From NCBI GenBank assembly GCA_033439765.1, contig JAULSN010000007.1:2542001-2606000 (forward strand): a DNA stretch of 64,000 nt, in the 5' to 3' direction. Source of the DNA: Lasiosphaeria ovina (Eukaryota; Ascomycota; Sordariomycetes; Sordariales; Lasiosphaeriaceae). This document shows, in pieces, positions 11,809 to 22,493 of this stretch. The stretch's first letter is position 1. Every line of letters starts with the position of its first letter. A model generated the notes under the pieces. That model ran no database searches, was not told where the DNA came from, and saw nothing but the letters and a program-made list of their open reading frames with translations. A program made the position numbers and the translations under genes.

Positions 11809-11985
11809 CGCCTAGAGACGCTGGCGAGTATGGCCAACCTGGCGTCGACGTACAGCAAGCAGGGCCGGTGGGAGGAGGCTGAGAAGCTGGAGCTACAAGT
11901 GATGGAAACGAGCAAGGCAAAGCTGGGGGCCGACCACTATGGCACGCTAGCGAGCATGCACAACTTAGCGTTAACATACAGCTAG
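11809..11985 (+). pseudogene. TPR repeat remnant of NLR/kinesin-light-chain type
   Basis: The translation reads ETLASMANLASTYSKQGRWE, then EAEKLELQVMETSKAKLGAD and LASMHNLALTYS. It is one and a half copies of the 42-residue TPR_10/TPR_12 unit that forms the C-terminal array of many fungal NLR-type proteins. A TAG stop ends it in mid-repeat, and no NACHT or NB-ARC domain is recognisable upstream. It is therefore a truncated remnant, probably of a self/non-self recognition gene. The class comes from family knowledge; the parent gene is inferred. Confidence 0.7.
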
Positions 11986-12153
11986 GCGTGTTCCATTCTC
12001 GGTTGCAGGCTGTTTCTTGGTTTATTCAACAGGTATCTGCAATCTTGACTCCTGATATTTTGAGCTGCGCCTACCCCGATACTTCTCAGCTCTGAGATGA
12101 CCTAGATTCAGTTCACTCGCAATCTTCAGCCATGTGGGCACCTGCTTTGCCTC

Positions 12154-12669
12154 TTAGTGCTGATCTCTCAGTTCCTCATACTGAATGGAAGTGGTTTTGC
12201 CGTCCGTCAGCGCCTCAAGCTCCTTTCCCATATCATGCACCTCGTTCCAGTCGTAACATCCTCCACACTGCCACTCAGCTCCGGACTCGTTCAGCTCGTG
12301 CCAGAAATGAACCTTATGTCCGAAATATCTCCTCGCAATGTCGCAAATGCTCAAAATATACGGCCCGGCGCAGCGTGTCAGGCGTCCGCTGACCTTGGAA
12401 CTAAAGCGGAGGAAATAGCCGCAATGGTTGGGATTTGCCGGCACGCTAGGACACTCGCCGACCATGAACCGGATAGAGTGCGGGTGCGGCCATTTCGCTT
12501 GGGGGTCGCCTGGAAGCTCCAGCACCTTTCCGTCATCCCGACGCCCTTCTTTGTCGTACGTGTCTTGGTACTTGGCGATGATTTCGTTGAGGAAGGCGCG
12601 ATAAGCGCGCTTATTTTCCTCGGTCGGTTCGAGGGCGGGGAAGATATCGAAGCCGCAGTCAAATCCCAT
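12154..12669 (-). CDS. Conserved fungal hypothetical protein, 171 aa
   Basis: A single exon with good G/C third-position bias, starting MGFDCGFDIFPALEPTEENK. Features are the N-terminal FDIFP(x)LEPT block, a central FMVGECPSVPANPNHCGYFL segment and an aromatic region ARRYFGHKVHFWHELNES. I recall this style of protein as widespread in Sordariomycetes without known function. There is no signal peptide or membrane segment, so it is probably cytosolic. The gene is intact. Confidence 0.72.
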   Translation of the reverse strand: MGFDCGFDIFPALEPTEENKRAYRAFLNEIIAKYQDTYDKEGRRDDGKVLELPGDPQAKWPHPHSIRFMVGECPSVPANPNHCGYFLRFSSKVSGRLTRCAGPYILSICDIARRYFGHKVHFWHELNESGAEWQCGGCYDWNEVHDMGKELEALTDGKTTSIQYEELRDQH

Positions 12670-12864
12670 GCTGAGAACGGGCCAACGGGCACTCTGGATT
12701 GGAGAGAATGGTGCTCAGCGAGAGTGTATCAAAGTTTGCTGGAGGGATTTCATGAGAGGGGCTTGAGAAGGTAGATAGCCGGCGCAAACGCCTTTATGAT
12801 CTTCCGTAGGCCGATATTTGGGTATTGTTGGCCTCACGGTAGGTGGTAGAACTAGGTCTCAGGG

Positions 12865-12940
12865 CAGGTGGTAGGCCTCACGGCAGGTGGTAGGCCTCAG
12901 GGCAGGTGGTAGGCCTCAGGGCAGGTGGTAGGCCTCACGG
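12865..12940. repeat. 19-bp tandem repeat, four copies plus one diverged
   Basis: The unit is aggtggtaggcctcaSggc, where S is c or g. Four consecutive units are identical except at that base, and a longer diverged unit precedes at 12841-12864. It lies in the region upstream of the Argonaute gene, between it and the leftward 171-aa gene. Confidence 0.85.
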
Positions 12941-13462
12941 CTTCTGGTGGGCCATCGATGAGGAAAGAGGGAGACTTCTCGTATCAAGGATCCCAGTTTG
13001 GCCAAACGGCCTGAGCTGAGGGTACTTCCCAAAGGCACGCGCTAATAATCTTTCAACAAGTAGAAGCAGTAATATAGTAAATAGACATGGCCAAGAAAAG
13101 GGCCGAGAAAATGTACTCCTATAATACTTATAGTGCTCTTCATGGTCCAATGGAAGAGGGCCCAACCCTCAACTCAACTGAGGAGGACTTGCGACGCTCG
13201 CACGAAGACCGCACCCGCCGACGCTGCATTGAAATTGCTGCAAAACTCGCTGGTCGCCTTGTGGCGTTCTTGCACTTGTTGTGCGGGGTAGCTTATTCCG
13301 GCACCGCTTCGAATTCAGCGGCCCAATCCCGTGGAACGGGCTGCAGGACCACAACTAGGTACTTTTAAACTGCGGGGCCCTTCTTTTGGCTTGCTACTCC
13401 ACTTCCCACAATCGCCTTGCACGCACGCAGTCGGCATCGGATTCCCATAGTCGCTGTTTGCA
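12941..13462. other. Argonaute upstream region
   Basis: No gene is supported here. Short frames occur on both strands. The stretch should hold the Argonaute promoter and 5' UTR. Confidence 0.45.
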
Positions 13463-16400
13463 ATGTCAAATCCCGGACGTGGCTTTGGCCAAGGAGGCCG
13501 TGAACCACGCGGTCCCCGAGGCGGCCACGGTGGCCAAGATGAGTCGCGTGGTCGGGGAGGAGTCGCTGGTGGCCAGCACGAGAACCAGGGCGGGTTTCGC
13601 GGAGGGCCTGGCGGTCGAGGAAGAGGGGGAGGAAGGGGAGAAGGAGGCTTTTTTGAGCCGCAGCAAGGCAGGCGCGGTGGGCGCGGTAGACCTAGACGCG
13701 GCGGGGTTGGACGTGGCCGTGGTGGGTTCACGCCGGGGCCACCCGAGCCTCAACTCTACCGGTACATTCCAACGTTTCCTATCGTCGTCTCAAATCGTGC
13801 GCGCTCATAGGCACTAACCCTGTTGCACAGCTCCCAAGATGGAAGCATTCCTTCTCCCAACGCCGGCGTGGCACGGGTCGAAGACGCTCTCGGTGCCAGC
13901 AGGCCGTCTCTCGAGCGCCTCAGTCTGAAGACGCTGACGCCGCTACGCCCGGGATTTGGAACAAGGGGCACACCCATCACGCTCTGGGCCAACTATGTCG
14001 AGATTCTTGCCGTCCCGGATCTGACCCTCTACCGATACTCCCTCTCGGTGTCTCCCAACGCCGCCGGCCGGAAACTGACCCAGATCATCCGACTGCTGCT
14101 ACAGGCGCCCGAGCTGGTTGAGTTCCAGCAGGACATCGTGTCCGACTTCAAATACACCTGTATCTCGCAACGCAGGCTTCCCGGAGACGAACTAACCATC
14201 CCGATCAACTACCGTGCCGAGGGCGAAGACGAGCCGCGCCAAGGGGCAACGGTGTATAATGTCCGCGTCTTGTATACAAATATGCTGAGCGTCAACGAAA
14301 TGATTCAGTACTTGACATCGACCGACCTTGCGGCAAGCTACAAAAATAAGCAGCCGCTGATCCAGGCTTTCAATATCCTGTTGAACCACCACGCAAAGAC
14401 GTCTGATAACATTGGCACAATTGGCTCGGCGAGGGCCTTTTCCCTGCAGCCCGACGCCCCTAAGGCGAGCCTCGGCAGCGGACTGACCGTCATCAGGGGA
14501 TTCTTTGCGAGCATCCGCGCGGCGACCTGCCGGATCCTGGTCAACGTAAACGTCACCAACGCCGCATTTTACAATTCCGGACCGCTCGATCAGCTCATCG
14601 CCGCATTCGAACACCAGCGGCGAGGCAAGCCCAGACTGGCGTCCTTCCTGAAGCGAGTCCGTGTCCGAACTATCCACTTGCCAGAGAGGAGGAACAGGGC
14701 TGGTGAGGTCGTCTACCGTGTCAAGGCCATTTCCGGGCTGGCTACGGAAAACGACGGCCAAGGCCTCCCCCACCCGCCGAGGGTGCGGGAATTCGGCGCC
14801 GAGCCAAAGCTGGTTGAGTTCTGGTTGGACTCCGGACCACCGGCCCAAGCAAGTCCGACGGCCACAGCCAGCGCAAGCCAGGGAAAGAAAAAGGGCAGGA
14901 AGGCAGGAGGCCCTAGTGGTCCGTCCGCGCCCGCGTCCGCGTCTACGCAGCCGGGCGGGCGGTACATTAGCGTCTACGACTTTTTTCTCAACAGTGAGCT
15001 AGCCCTCAACCGGGAACCCCTTAGAATACTGCTCGCACTCGCTGACATACCTAATTAGCATATGGCATAACTCTCCAGAAGCCGCACCTCCCTGTCGTCA
15101 ATCTGGGAACACGGGAGAATCCGACATACCTACCTCCCGAGGTCTGCGTCGTTCTGCCTGGCCAGAGCGCCAATTCCAAGCTGGATCCCAACCAGGCCCA
15201 GCAAATGATTAAATTTGCCGTCCGCAAACCGGCAGCCAACGCCAACTCAATTGTCGACGAGGGGCTTAGGATTGTCGGTCTCTCAGGCGCAAACTTCCTA
15301 TTGGTAAACCTCGTCCACGGCTGCTTCAAAAGCCAGAACCGGCTAACCTATTGTGCAGAATCGATTCGGCATATCCGCCACCCCCAACCTTATCACCGTT
15401 CCGGGACGAGTTCTCAACGAACCCAAGGTCCTCTACAAGGATGAAAAGTTTGCGCAGGTCCGCTTCGGCAGTTGGAACATGGTTGACGTAAAGTTCAACA
15501 CGGTCGGCGCGCTCAAGACGTGGTCCTACCTCATGATTTCGCTGCCCACGCACCGAGACGCGTTCGACCAGGTGGGTCCAGAAGCGACCGTCAACCAGTT
15601 TGCCGGCGCGCTGGCAAGCACGGGCATCTCGGTGACCGCGCGGTTGCAAGGACAGAGAGTGGAGCTGAGCGGCCCCGAGGATCCCCGTCTCGACGAGCGC
15701 CTGCAGAGCGCCTCGCAGAAGCTCGAACTCCTTCTTGTCATCCTACCCGACAACAACATCCCGCTCTACAACCGCATCAAGCACTGCGGCGACGTTAGAT
15801 TCGGCCTCCACACTGTCTGCACCGTTGGCGACAAGTTGGCCAAGTGCAACCCCCAGTACTTTGCCAACGTGGCTCTCAAGTTCAACCTCAAGCTCGGCGG
15901 CAACAACCAGCTCCTGGAAGCCTCGCGCCGCGGGCTCCTCGACGAAGACAGGACCATGGTTGTCGGAATCGACGTTACGCACCCCTCGCCGGGCTCAGCC
16001 TCCAACGCGCCGAGCATCGCCGCCATGGTTGCCAGCCTGGACTGCTGGCTGGGCCAGTGGCCCGCCGTGCTGCGCGTGCAGTCCTCTGCCCGGCGGGAGA
16101 TGGTCTCGGACCTGAACGACATGCTCAAGTCGCGGCTCCACCTGTGGAAGGACTCCAAACACGGCAACCACGCCAACTTACCCGAAAACATTCTCGTCTA
16201 CCGGGACGGCGTCTCGGAGGGCCAGTACCAGTTGGTGTTGGACGTCGAGGTGCCGCTCCTGCGCCAAGCCTGCCGCGATATGTACCCGCCGGCCGACCAG
16301 AACAAGGGGCTCCCGCGCCTGACCGTCGTTGTCGTCGGCAAGCGGCACCATACGCGCTTCTACCCCACCCGCGAAGGAGACGGCGACCGATCGACGAACC

Positions 16401-16825
16401 CCAAGCCCGGCACGGTGGTGGACCGCGGCGTGACCGAGGCGAGAAACTGGGACTTTTTCTTGCAGTCACACGCCGCCATCCAGGGCACGGCGCGGCCGAC
16501 GCACTACTTTGTGGTGCTGGATGAGATCTTTCGCGCGCGATACCCCAAGAGTGTGCCGCCGCCGGCCCACAACGTGGCCGACGTGCTCGAAGCCCTGACG
16601 CAGAGCCTGTGCTACACGTACGGGAGGGCCACCAAGGCCGTCAGCGTGTGCACGCCCGCGTACTATGCCGACATTGTGTGCGAGCGAGCGAGGTGCTATC
16701 TGAGCGGCGTGTACGACACGCCAACCCAGTCGGCGGCGGGAAGCGTCGGCGCGCAGCCGGCGGCGGTGGTCAACGACGACGTCTTGATCCACGCGAGGTT
16801 GAGAGATACCATGTTTTATATTTGA
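13463..16825 (+). CDS. Argonaute (PAZ-PIWI), QDE-2-type
   Basis: Small-RNA-guided effector of fungal quelling/RNAi. Four exons, 13463-13761, 13831-14993, 15059-15303 and 15359-16825, sum to 1058 codons with every junction in phase; introns are 69, 65 and 55 nt. Residues 1-90 are an RGG/RG-rich tail, as in many fungal Argonautes. ArgoN, linker and PAZ regions follow; ISVYDFFLN joins TYGITLQKPHLPVVNLG across intron 2, matching the PAZ end. PIWI fills exon 4. The slicer residues are Asp in GIDVTHPSPG (~773), Asp in YRDGVSEGQYQ (~852) and Asp in YYADIVCERARCYL (~1007), where animals have His. That makes a DEDD-type set, if the glutamate finger is present. The C-terminus is the usual short MFYI. 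Slicing seems possible. QDE-2 versus SMS-2 orthology needs a tree. Confidence 0.95.
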
Positions 16826-18136
16826 GCGCGAGTGCGCGAAGCCCACGTGCATGACTTGCGAATCAGATTGAAGAAAATTGAACGGGCCCTTGAGTGCCTG
16901 CTTGTCTACTATCCGTGCGCAGTGTATTTTATCCCCGTTCGGCTCAAGGTCCATCCCTCTTGGGCCGATTCTGTGCCGAGGCCTTGGGTAGTGTACGGAT
17001 TGTGCCGTCGTTCCTCCTAGTCAGGCCTCACCATCCGCCGCAGGCCCCGGATAGCCGGCGGGCGTCCCAGTCGACCTCACGTTGCAGCTTCCGCGAAGAT
17101 GGAGGCTTGACAGTCTCCCGTTGCGGCTCGACCGAGAATCCAATCGCGCAGGGGCTTTATTTTAGATTCAACTATTATACGACGGCATGGATCTTCATCG
17201 GAGTTCTATTAGTCTATTTAAACCGGTTAATACCCTTGAAGTATGAATATAGCCTAGAAATGTTTATAATGCGTCTCTATAAATACCCACCTTACCGATA
17301 CTAGAGCCTTTGAAACTCATCGTACTTGTTAGGTAAATGGGGTTTTAACTGTAGGAATTACCGATCAAATAGGGTCATGCAACCGCAGAGCTGTGATTGG
17401 TCAATCAGGCAAAATGGTGGAAATCGGTCAGCACACGGGCCACACGCGCCTTTCACGTGACCGCCAGGCACCCACTTTCAGTTTTGTAGTTCGTGATCCT
17501 TTTAGATAGAAAAGGGAAGAATTCAACCACCAACCACCCCCCATCCTTTCGTATCAGTTACTATAGTGATTGTTGATCGAATGACCTTGTCATTCCAACA
17601 TTAACGAATAGTCTCTGTAATGGTGGTCCGATGGTGTGTACCCGAATCTAAATCTATAGGAAAACATGCTGAAGGAAGTTTTTTTTGTTTTGGTAAATGG
17701 CAACTATAGCCGGGGTGGCCAGAAATGCGGCACGGGGGCTGTGAAGTACACACACCAGGCTCACCACAACTCAGGGTGAAGCAGCGGCAGCTCAGGGCCA
17801 TGCCTGCCTATGGTAATACTGAGGGCAACATTCGGGAGGCTCATAGGTCTGTTGCCTGGCACGTGTTTGGCCATAAATTTAAGCAACTCCCCAAGAGTGC
17901 TTGCTGGTCTCCATCTCTCATGTCATGCATCAGCCGAGCGACCAGCCGTGGCCCAGGATTTGCTTGCCGGTTACTCATGCGGTATGCAAAACTTCAGACC
18001 CTGAAGCATCCCGTCCACACTGCAGGTGTAATAAGTGACGTCTGTTTTCGCCAGCAGCATGGAGTCAAACATTCAAGCAACGCTACTCTGGACGAACAAG
18101 AGTCTAGAGAATTCCTGGAAAGAAGGGTCACGATCT
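16826..18136. other. Intergenic, no gene seen
   Basis: From 17150 to 17700 the sequence is AT-rich. A 154-codon plus-strand frame at 17725-18189 has no protein-like features and was not called. Confidence 0.5.
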
Positions 18137-18295
18137 TCAACTATTGGACCCGGGACATAGTTTATTATCCACACAGCCGCGGCCGTTGATGCCATAGCAG
18201 GTGATTGACTGCGCGAGCGAAACCGCGACGAGGTTGGCGACGACGACAAGCAAGGCAACCGTCCTGGCGAAGGACAGCAGAGAGCGGCCTGCCAT
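18137..18295 (-). CDS. Very short secreted Cys-rich protein, possibly truncated
   Basis: 52 residues starting MAGRSLLSFARTVALL. A strong signal peptide (cleavage near SLAQ) is followed by ITCYGINGRGCVDNKLCPGS and then a stop. The mature part has only three cysteines. It looks like the N-terminal block of small fungal secreted proteins of the CYDINGN...CPGS...C type, in which more cysteines follow. The stop may therefore be a nonsense change, or a short downstream exon may be missed. No function is assigned. Confidence 0.5.
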   Translation of the reverse strand: MAGRSLLSFARTVALLVVVANLVAVSLAQSITCYGINGRGCVDNKLCPGSNS

Positions 18296-20428
18296 GACTG
18301 GGCGGTTGGGACGTCGTTGAACGAGTGACAAAACTGACGCGTCATGCCCCGCCGGACAAAACGTTTCACCGTGGCATGGAATGGAAAGAAAGATGATGAA
18401 AGAAAAAGGCTGAGGCCGTCGAGGAGGGACGGAAAGTGTGCAAGCTTCCTGGAGCTCCGCTGGCTGGCCACCCCCGTAAATCATGACTGATTGACGGGGG
18501 CGACGAGGCGACGACCTTTTACACTGGCGGATTGATTGCCTAATGAATTGGCAAACTTGCAAGTGAAAATCGGTTGTTGATCCCCCAAAATCTTGTTGGT
18601 CCTCTTGGCCTTGGCGGGTGTAGCCTGTGAGAAAAAAACGTTCCTGCTTTGCCGTTGCTGGTGGTATCCATCCCAACTCTACCACATGCATTCCTTTAGA
18701 GCTAGCGCGGCAGCCGCCAGAAGGATCACCTGAGGTCCATGGGGGCCGAAAACCGAGGGGGCGAGGACGATTGTGAGACGCGCGATTGCCGCAGATCAAA
18801 GATCCAGCCGCGACGCTCTCGATACCCGCGGAATTGCGGCTGAGTTGCTGCGTGTCAACCCGATGATGTATGTGCATTGCCTCTTTGCTGCAGCCAACGT
18901 GAATAACAAAGACCATAGACATTCATGGCAGTCCTTTCTCGCCCGCCGTGAGTGCATGAACGCGTGAAAAGGTAATATTGAATTGGCGGAGAAGGTGTCC
19001 AGTAAGCTAGGCCACTTTAGGCTGGCCGTTTACTGGCGCGCAACTACGGGTACTGTTGGGCACCTCGTTGGAATGTACACTCTAATTAGTGTTTAAGCTT
19101 CATCCTTCACTACGACCTGCAATCCAGTTCGGGCCCACCTTTTACTTCAACAACTACAGTACTAGACCTACAACAGTCTAGGGCTTGTTACATGCTAGAA
19201 ACCACCGATTTACCCGAAATGAGCATTGATATCTTCACTACGCGAGCGCGGAGATCTAGCGATTCTGTAGCACGGTCCTTATGCCGACATCGGTGACGCA
19301 GGAAATGAAATAAAGCCTACTGCAGGGTAGGCCTGGAAGCGTAAGTTGAAGAAAGTATGTCTAGGCCAGTGTTTATTTTTCCTGCATTAACCTAATGCCA
19401 CACACAGAAACTCTCCTGTCCCAGCCAATCGCGGCGACGTCTCATCCCATGACGGCGATGTCCCATTCCATAAGCCTTCCTTCCCATCCCATCCCATCCC
19501 ATAGCACGTCAGCAACAGACTGGATAAACTGCGTTTAACAGTTTTGTCAGTCTGGGTCCGGATCGGATTGACAGATCGGCTGACAGGTCTGCCAAGGACC
19601 ACTGTGGGCAGGGCGGTCAGGTCGGGAAGGCCGGCAAGCTGAAGACTGACGGGAAAATTCGTTTAGGCAACATCTTCGTCTCCGGGGCCTGACCTGACTG
19701 GCAGCGAATTTACAGACAGTCAGGAGGGCTGTCAGTTGTAGTCGATTTCCGCCAGCAACGTTCCTCCACATATTCCCACGACGAAACAAAAAGTTGCCAC
19801 GTTCTCATTTCTGGTGTCACGTATATCGGCACGTAGAAAAGTGGTAAAAAGAGTGGTTGTATTAGGAAGGAGAAAGGAAGGTGGGCATGGCCTTCATACC
19901 GTAGTTAATTGTGAGATGTAGGTTGCTCAACCTGACCCGGATCACAGGTGACTGGTATGGCCGCCACCTACGTAGCCGTACGGCTCCTTCTGGCACTTCG
20001 TGGACAGGCGGCAATGCGATGGAGCCGTCGTTGAAGGTCCCTGACGGGCAAGTGTTATACTAGAGCCAATTTGTTTCGTAAGACGGGCGGTGGTAGCCCG
20101 TGAGTCCCTGATTAAAGCCGACGTCGGACTCGATGATCAGGACCATTTAGGGCTAGGGAGAATGTTCCGCGCTTGCTCGCAGTCCGCAGCCAAGCAAGGG
20201 TAGCTCGAGTCCGAAAACTGCTGCCGTGTTTGCTAAGGGAATTACGTCACACGCTCCCTGGACTTGCCCCGAACCTGTCAGTTGCAGCACGGAAAGTAAG
20301 AATGTTTAATTTCATTTTTGTTTTGCTTTGGCTTGCTCATTGTCCTTACCTCCATCATCTAGGCAGACGTTAGACAGGAAATCTCGCAGAAAAATAATTA
20401 CCATCGGAAATGGGTGCCTTCATTGGAC
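18296..20428. other. Long gene-poor region
   Basis: About 2.1 kb with no recognised gene. It holds a short cccat microsatellite near 19484-19502. Other open frames look like chance. Confidence 0.5.
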
Positions 20429-20435
20429 TATAAAG
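20429..20435 (+). promoter_or_regulatory. TATA-like element ahead of an orphan start
   Basis: TATAAAG is followed by a CT- and CA-rich leader with several acc/atc-rich runs, then an ATG 160 bases on. This is the usual appearance of a strong fungal promoter plus 5' UTR. Confidence 0.35.
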
Positions 20436-20596
20436 GACGGCTTGCATCCTCTCCTATGCAGGTCTAATTGTCTCCTCATCATTAACAGCCACCTCCCACA
20501 ACAGCACGCCCCTGACATCTTCAACCATCTTCATCAATACCACCATCTCACCAAAAATACAGCTTCAATCGTTATTTCATCAACCTGACAGTGAAA

Positions 20597-20794
20597 ATGA
20601 GGACCGCCGCTATCGCCTCCCTCCTTGCAAACAGACTCGACCCCAACCTCATGAGTGCTAGGTCTTGGTACATTCCAGTCGAATTTATAAGAATCTGTTT
20701 CGTGGGGTTTGCAGTACTTTGGCTTCAGCCCCAAATCCATCCTCTTTGTGTTTTCAGCCGGCTATGGGGCAGCAGGTCAATGGCTAGGAGCTAA
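20597..20794 (+). pseudogene. Orphan signal-peptide-like start, probably a gene remnant
   Basis: The frame opens MRTAAIASLLA, like a secretory signal, directly after a promoter-like leader. It then loses any recognisable character and stops after 65 codons. The best reading is a gene whose 3' part was lost or has decayed beyond recognition. A spliced intact gene is not excluded. Confidence 0.25.
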
Positions 20795-21243
20795 GACGGG
20801 AGCATTTTCTTTTAAAGCTCTTAGTCGTCTTTCACCCCGTTTCGGGCTCTACAGTCAACGGCGCAAGACACTCTAACCGCCTAAATGTGTCACCTCGTTT
20901 TAGATGTATCATCTCGTTTTAGCTACTTATACAACAGTCGTTTCCAAAATCCAATGTTGAGTTCATCTTGCACGCGTCTGTCGTGCACCGCCGCCTTGAG
21001 TTTCTCGCGGGAATTTAAAAGTCACGGGAACATAGCGGGAAAGTAATTGCTGTTGCCTGAGAAACTAGACTGGGAGTTTAAAGCCACAAGCCGTGAAATC
21101 TAATGTTCGCACTTTGAAGATAAAACATATGGCTAACTGACCCCACCCCTAAAGTCGTGTCCTCGCCGGCAAGGACTGATATTTTGAGGATAATGACACC
21201 ACTAACCCCACAGCACAACCGACCTAACAGCAGAAATGCAACA
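20795..21243. other. Intergenic, no gene seen
   Basis: Contains two near-identical copies of an atgtRtcaYctcgttttag word near 20885-20921. Otherwise nothing is recognised. Confidence 0.45.
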
Positions 21244-22360
21244 TCAGCAACCAGCCTTCACCGGCACCTCCCTGCACGAGTCCGGGCCAGGGAACGGCTC
21301 TGAGCAGAGCTCATCGCACTCGACGCCGGGCGCGACAAAGACGCGGTACTCCTGGCCCGGGAACTCGAGACGGAACTGGCGGGGATCGGTCGGCGCGAGG
21401 CCCGAGCCGCGGTAGCCAGCGCGGCAGGCACAGTAGTACTTTTGCTGATCAGCGGCCAGGCCCAGCGGCGGCGTGGCAATGCACGACGTGGTGATGGTGC
21501 ACTTGTTGAAGGGCGGGCTGGGGTTGCATGTCTCGCACTGGCCGCCGCCGCCGCCGCCGCCGCCGCACTTGGGGCCGTGGCAGGGCGACGTGACGGCCGT
21601 GCAGTTGGCCGAGCAGCTGGCGCCGGGCGCGCCGTTGAGCTTCCACCCGAGATCGCACTGCTCGGTGTCGTCGACGATGCCGTCGCCGCAGTAGCCGCAT
21701 ACGGTGCAGTTGCTGGAGCAGCCGCTGTTGTAGGCGCCGTTGTCTGGCCCGGCGTCGCACTCTTCGTCATGCTCGCGCTTGCCGTCGCCGCAGACCGATG
21801 TGGGGACGAGCGTGCAGTTGGCCGAGCACCCCGAGCTGGGCTGTCCGTTGAGCTCGCCCAGGTCGCACTGCTCGGCTCCTTCGGGCTTGCCGTCGCCGCA
21901 GATGGGCGTGCAGGTGCAGCTCAGCGAGCAGCCCGAGTTGTAGTGGCCGTTGAGCTCGGCACCCAGGTCGCATTGCTCGGGCGGCTCGACATTGCCGTTG
22001 CCGCAGACGGGGGCGAGCGTGCAGTTGGCGGTGCATCCGCTGTTTGGGGCGCCGTTGAGCTCGGGGCCGAGGTCGCATTGCTCGTAGGGTCGCTGGATCT
22101 TTCTGACGGGCCAGAGTTGTTAGCCGTGCGGACAATGGAAGGCGTGGTACTTTCCTTGAAGTGGAACAGCCGGTGGTTACTCACCCATCGCCGCAGACGC
22201 CGCCACATGTCATGTTGGTCCCGCCGCAGTGGTAGCTATGGGTGGGGTGGGGGAGAGGGGCGGATGTCGACGTGCTGGGGCAGTCGACGCTATCACAGGT
22301 GACTTGCTGGCAAGCGGCTACCCCGGCAAAGACTGCCAAGAGAAGCTTACTGACGAGCAT
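21244..22360 (-). CDS. Secreted protein with five DUF4215/Myxo-type disulfide repeats
   Basis: Two exons, 22185-22360 and 21244-22102, give 344 residues in a single frame. The intron (22103-22184) has gtgagt, a ggctaac branch point and cag. A signal peptide (LLLAVFAGVAACQQ) is followed by a short Ser/Thr/Pro stretch and then five repeats. Each repeat opens CGDG or CGNG, continues E(Q/E)CD(L/A)G and closes SGC(S/T)xNC or a variant. The intron cuts the first CGDG. A poly-Gly hinge (GGGGGGGG) leads to a C-terminal Cys domain containing YYCACRAGYRGSG and ending VPVKAGC. The repeat class is better known from myxobacteria and protists. The role is unknown; extracellular binding is a guess. Confidence 0.82.
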
Positions 22361-22485
22361 TGCGTCTTGGCTTGAGATACGGGTCTGGATAACTGGTGCT
22401 GCTGATACTTGTCTAGGCTGGTTAAGTTGGGTAGAGATCTGAAAGTTGCCCGGTGATGAGTCTCCAGCACCAGACCATGTGTGTC

Positions 22486-22493
22486 CTTTTATA
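22486..22493 (-). promoter_or_regulatory. TATA box of the Cys-repeat gene
   Basis: TATAAAAG on the minus strand, about 126 bases upstream of the start codon, is the best core-promoter candidate for the five-repeat protein. Confidence 0.45.

Noticed and set aside
12841..12940. CRISPR array
   Set aside because: The 19-bp units are directly adjacent with no spacers, and the genome is eukaryotic.
17725..18189. 154-codon plus-strand ORF
   Set aside because: No domain, no codon bias like neighbouring genes, and it overlaps the better-supported secreted ORF on the other strand.
18308..18922. Upstream extension of the short secreted Cys ORF to 261 codons
   Set aside because: The extension has no protein character and would bury the clear signal peptide internally.
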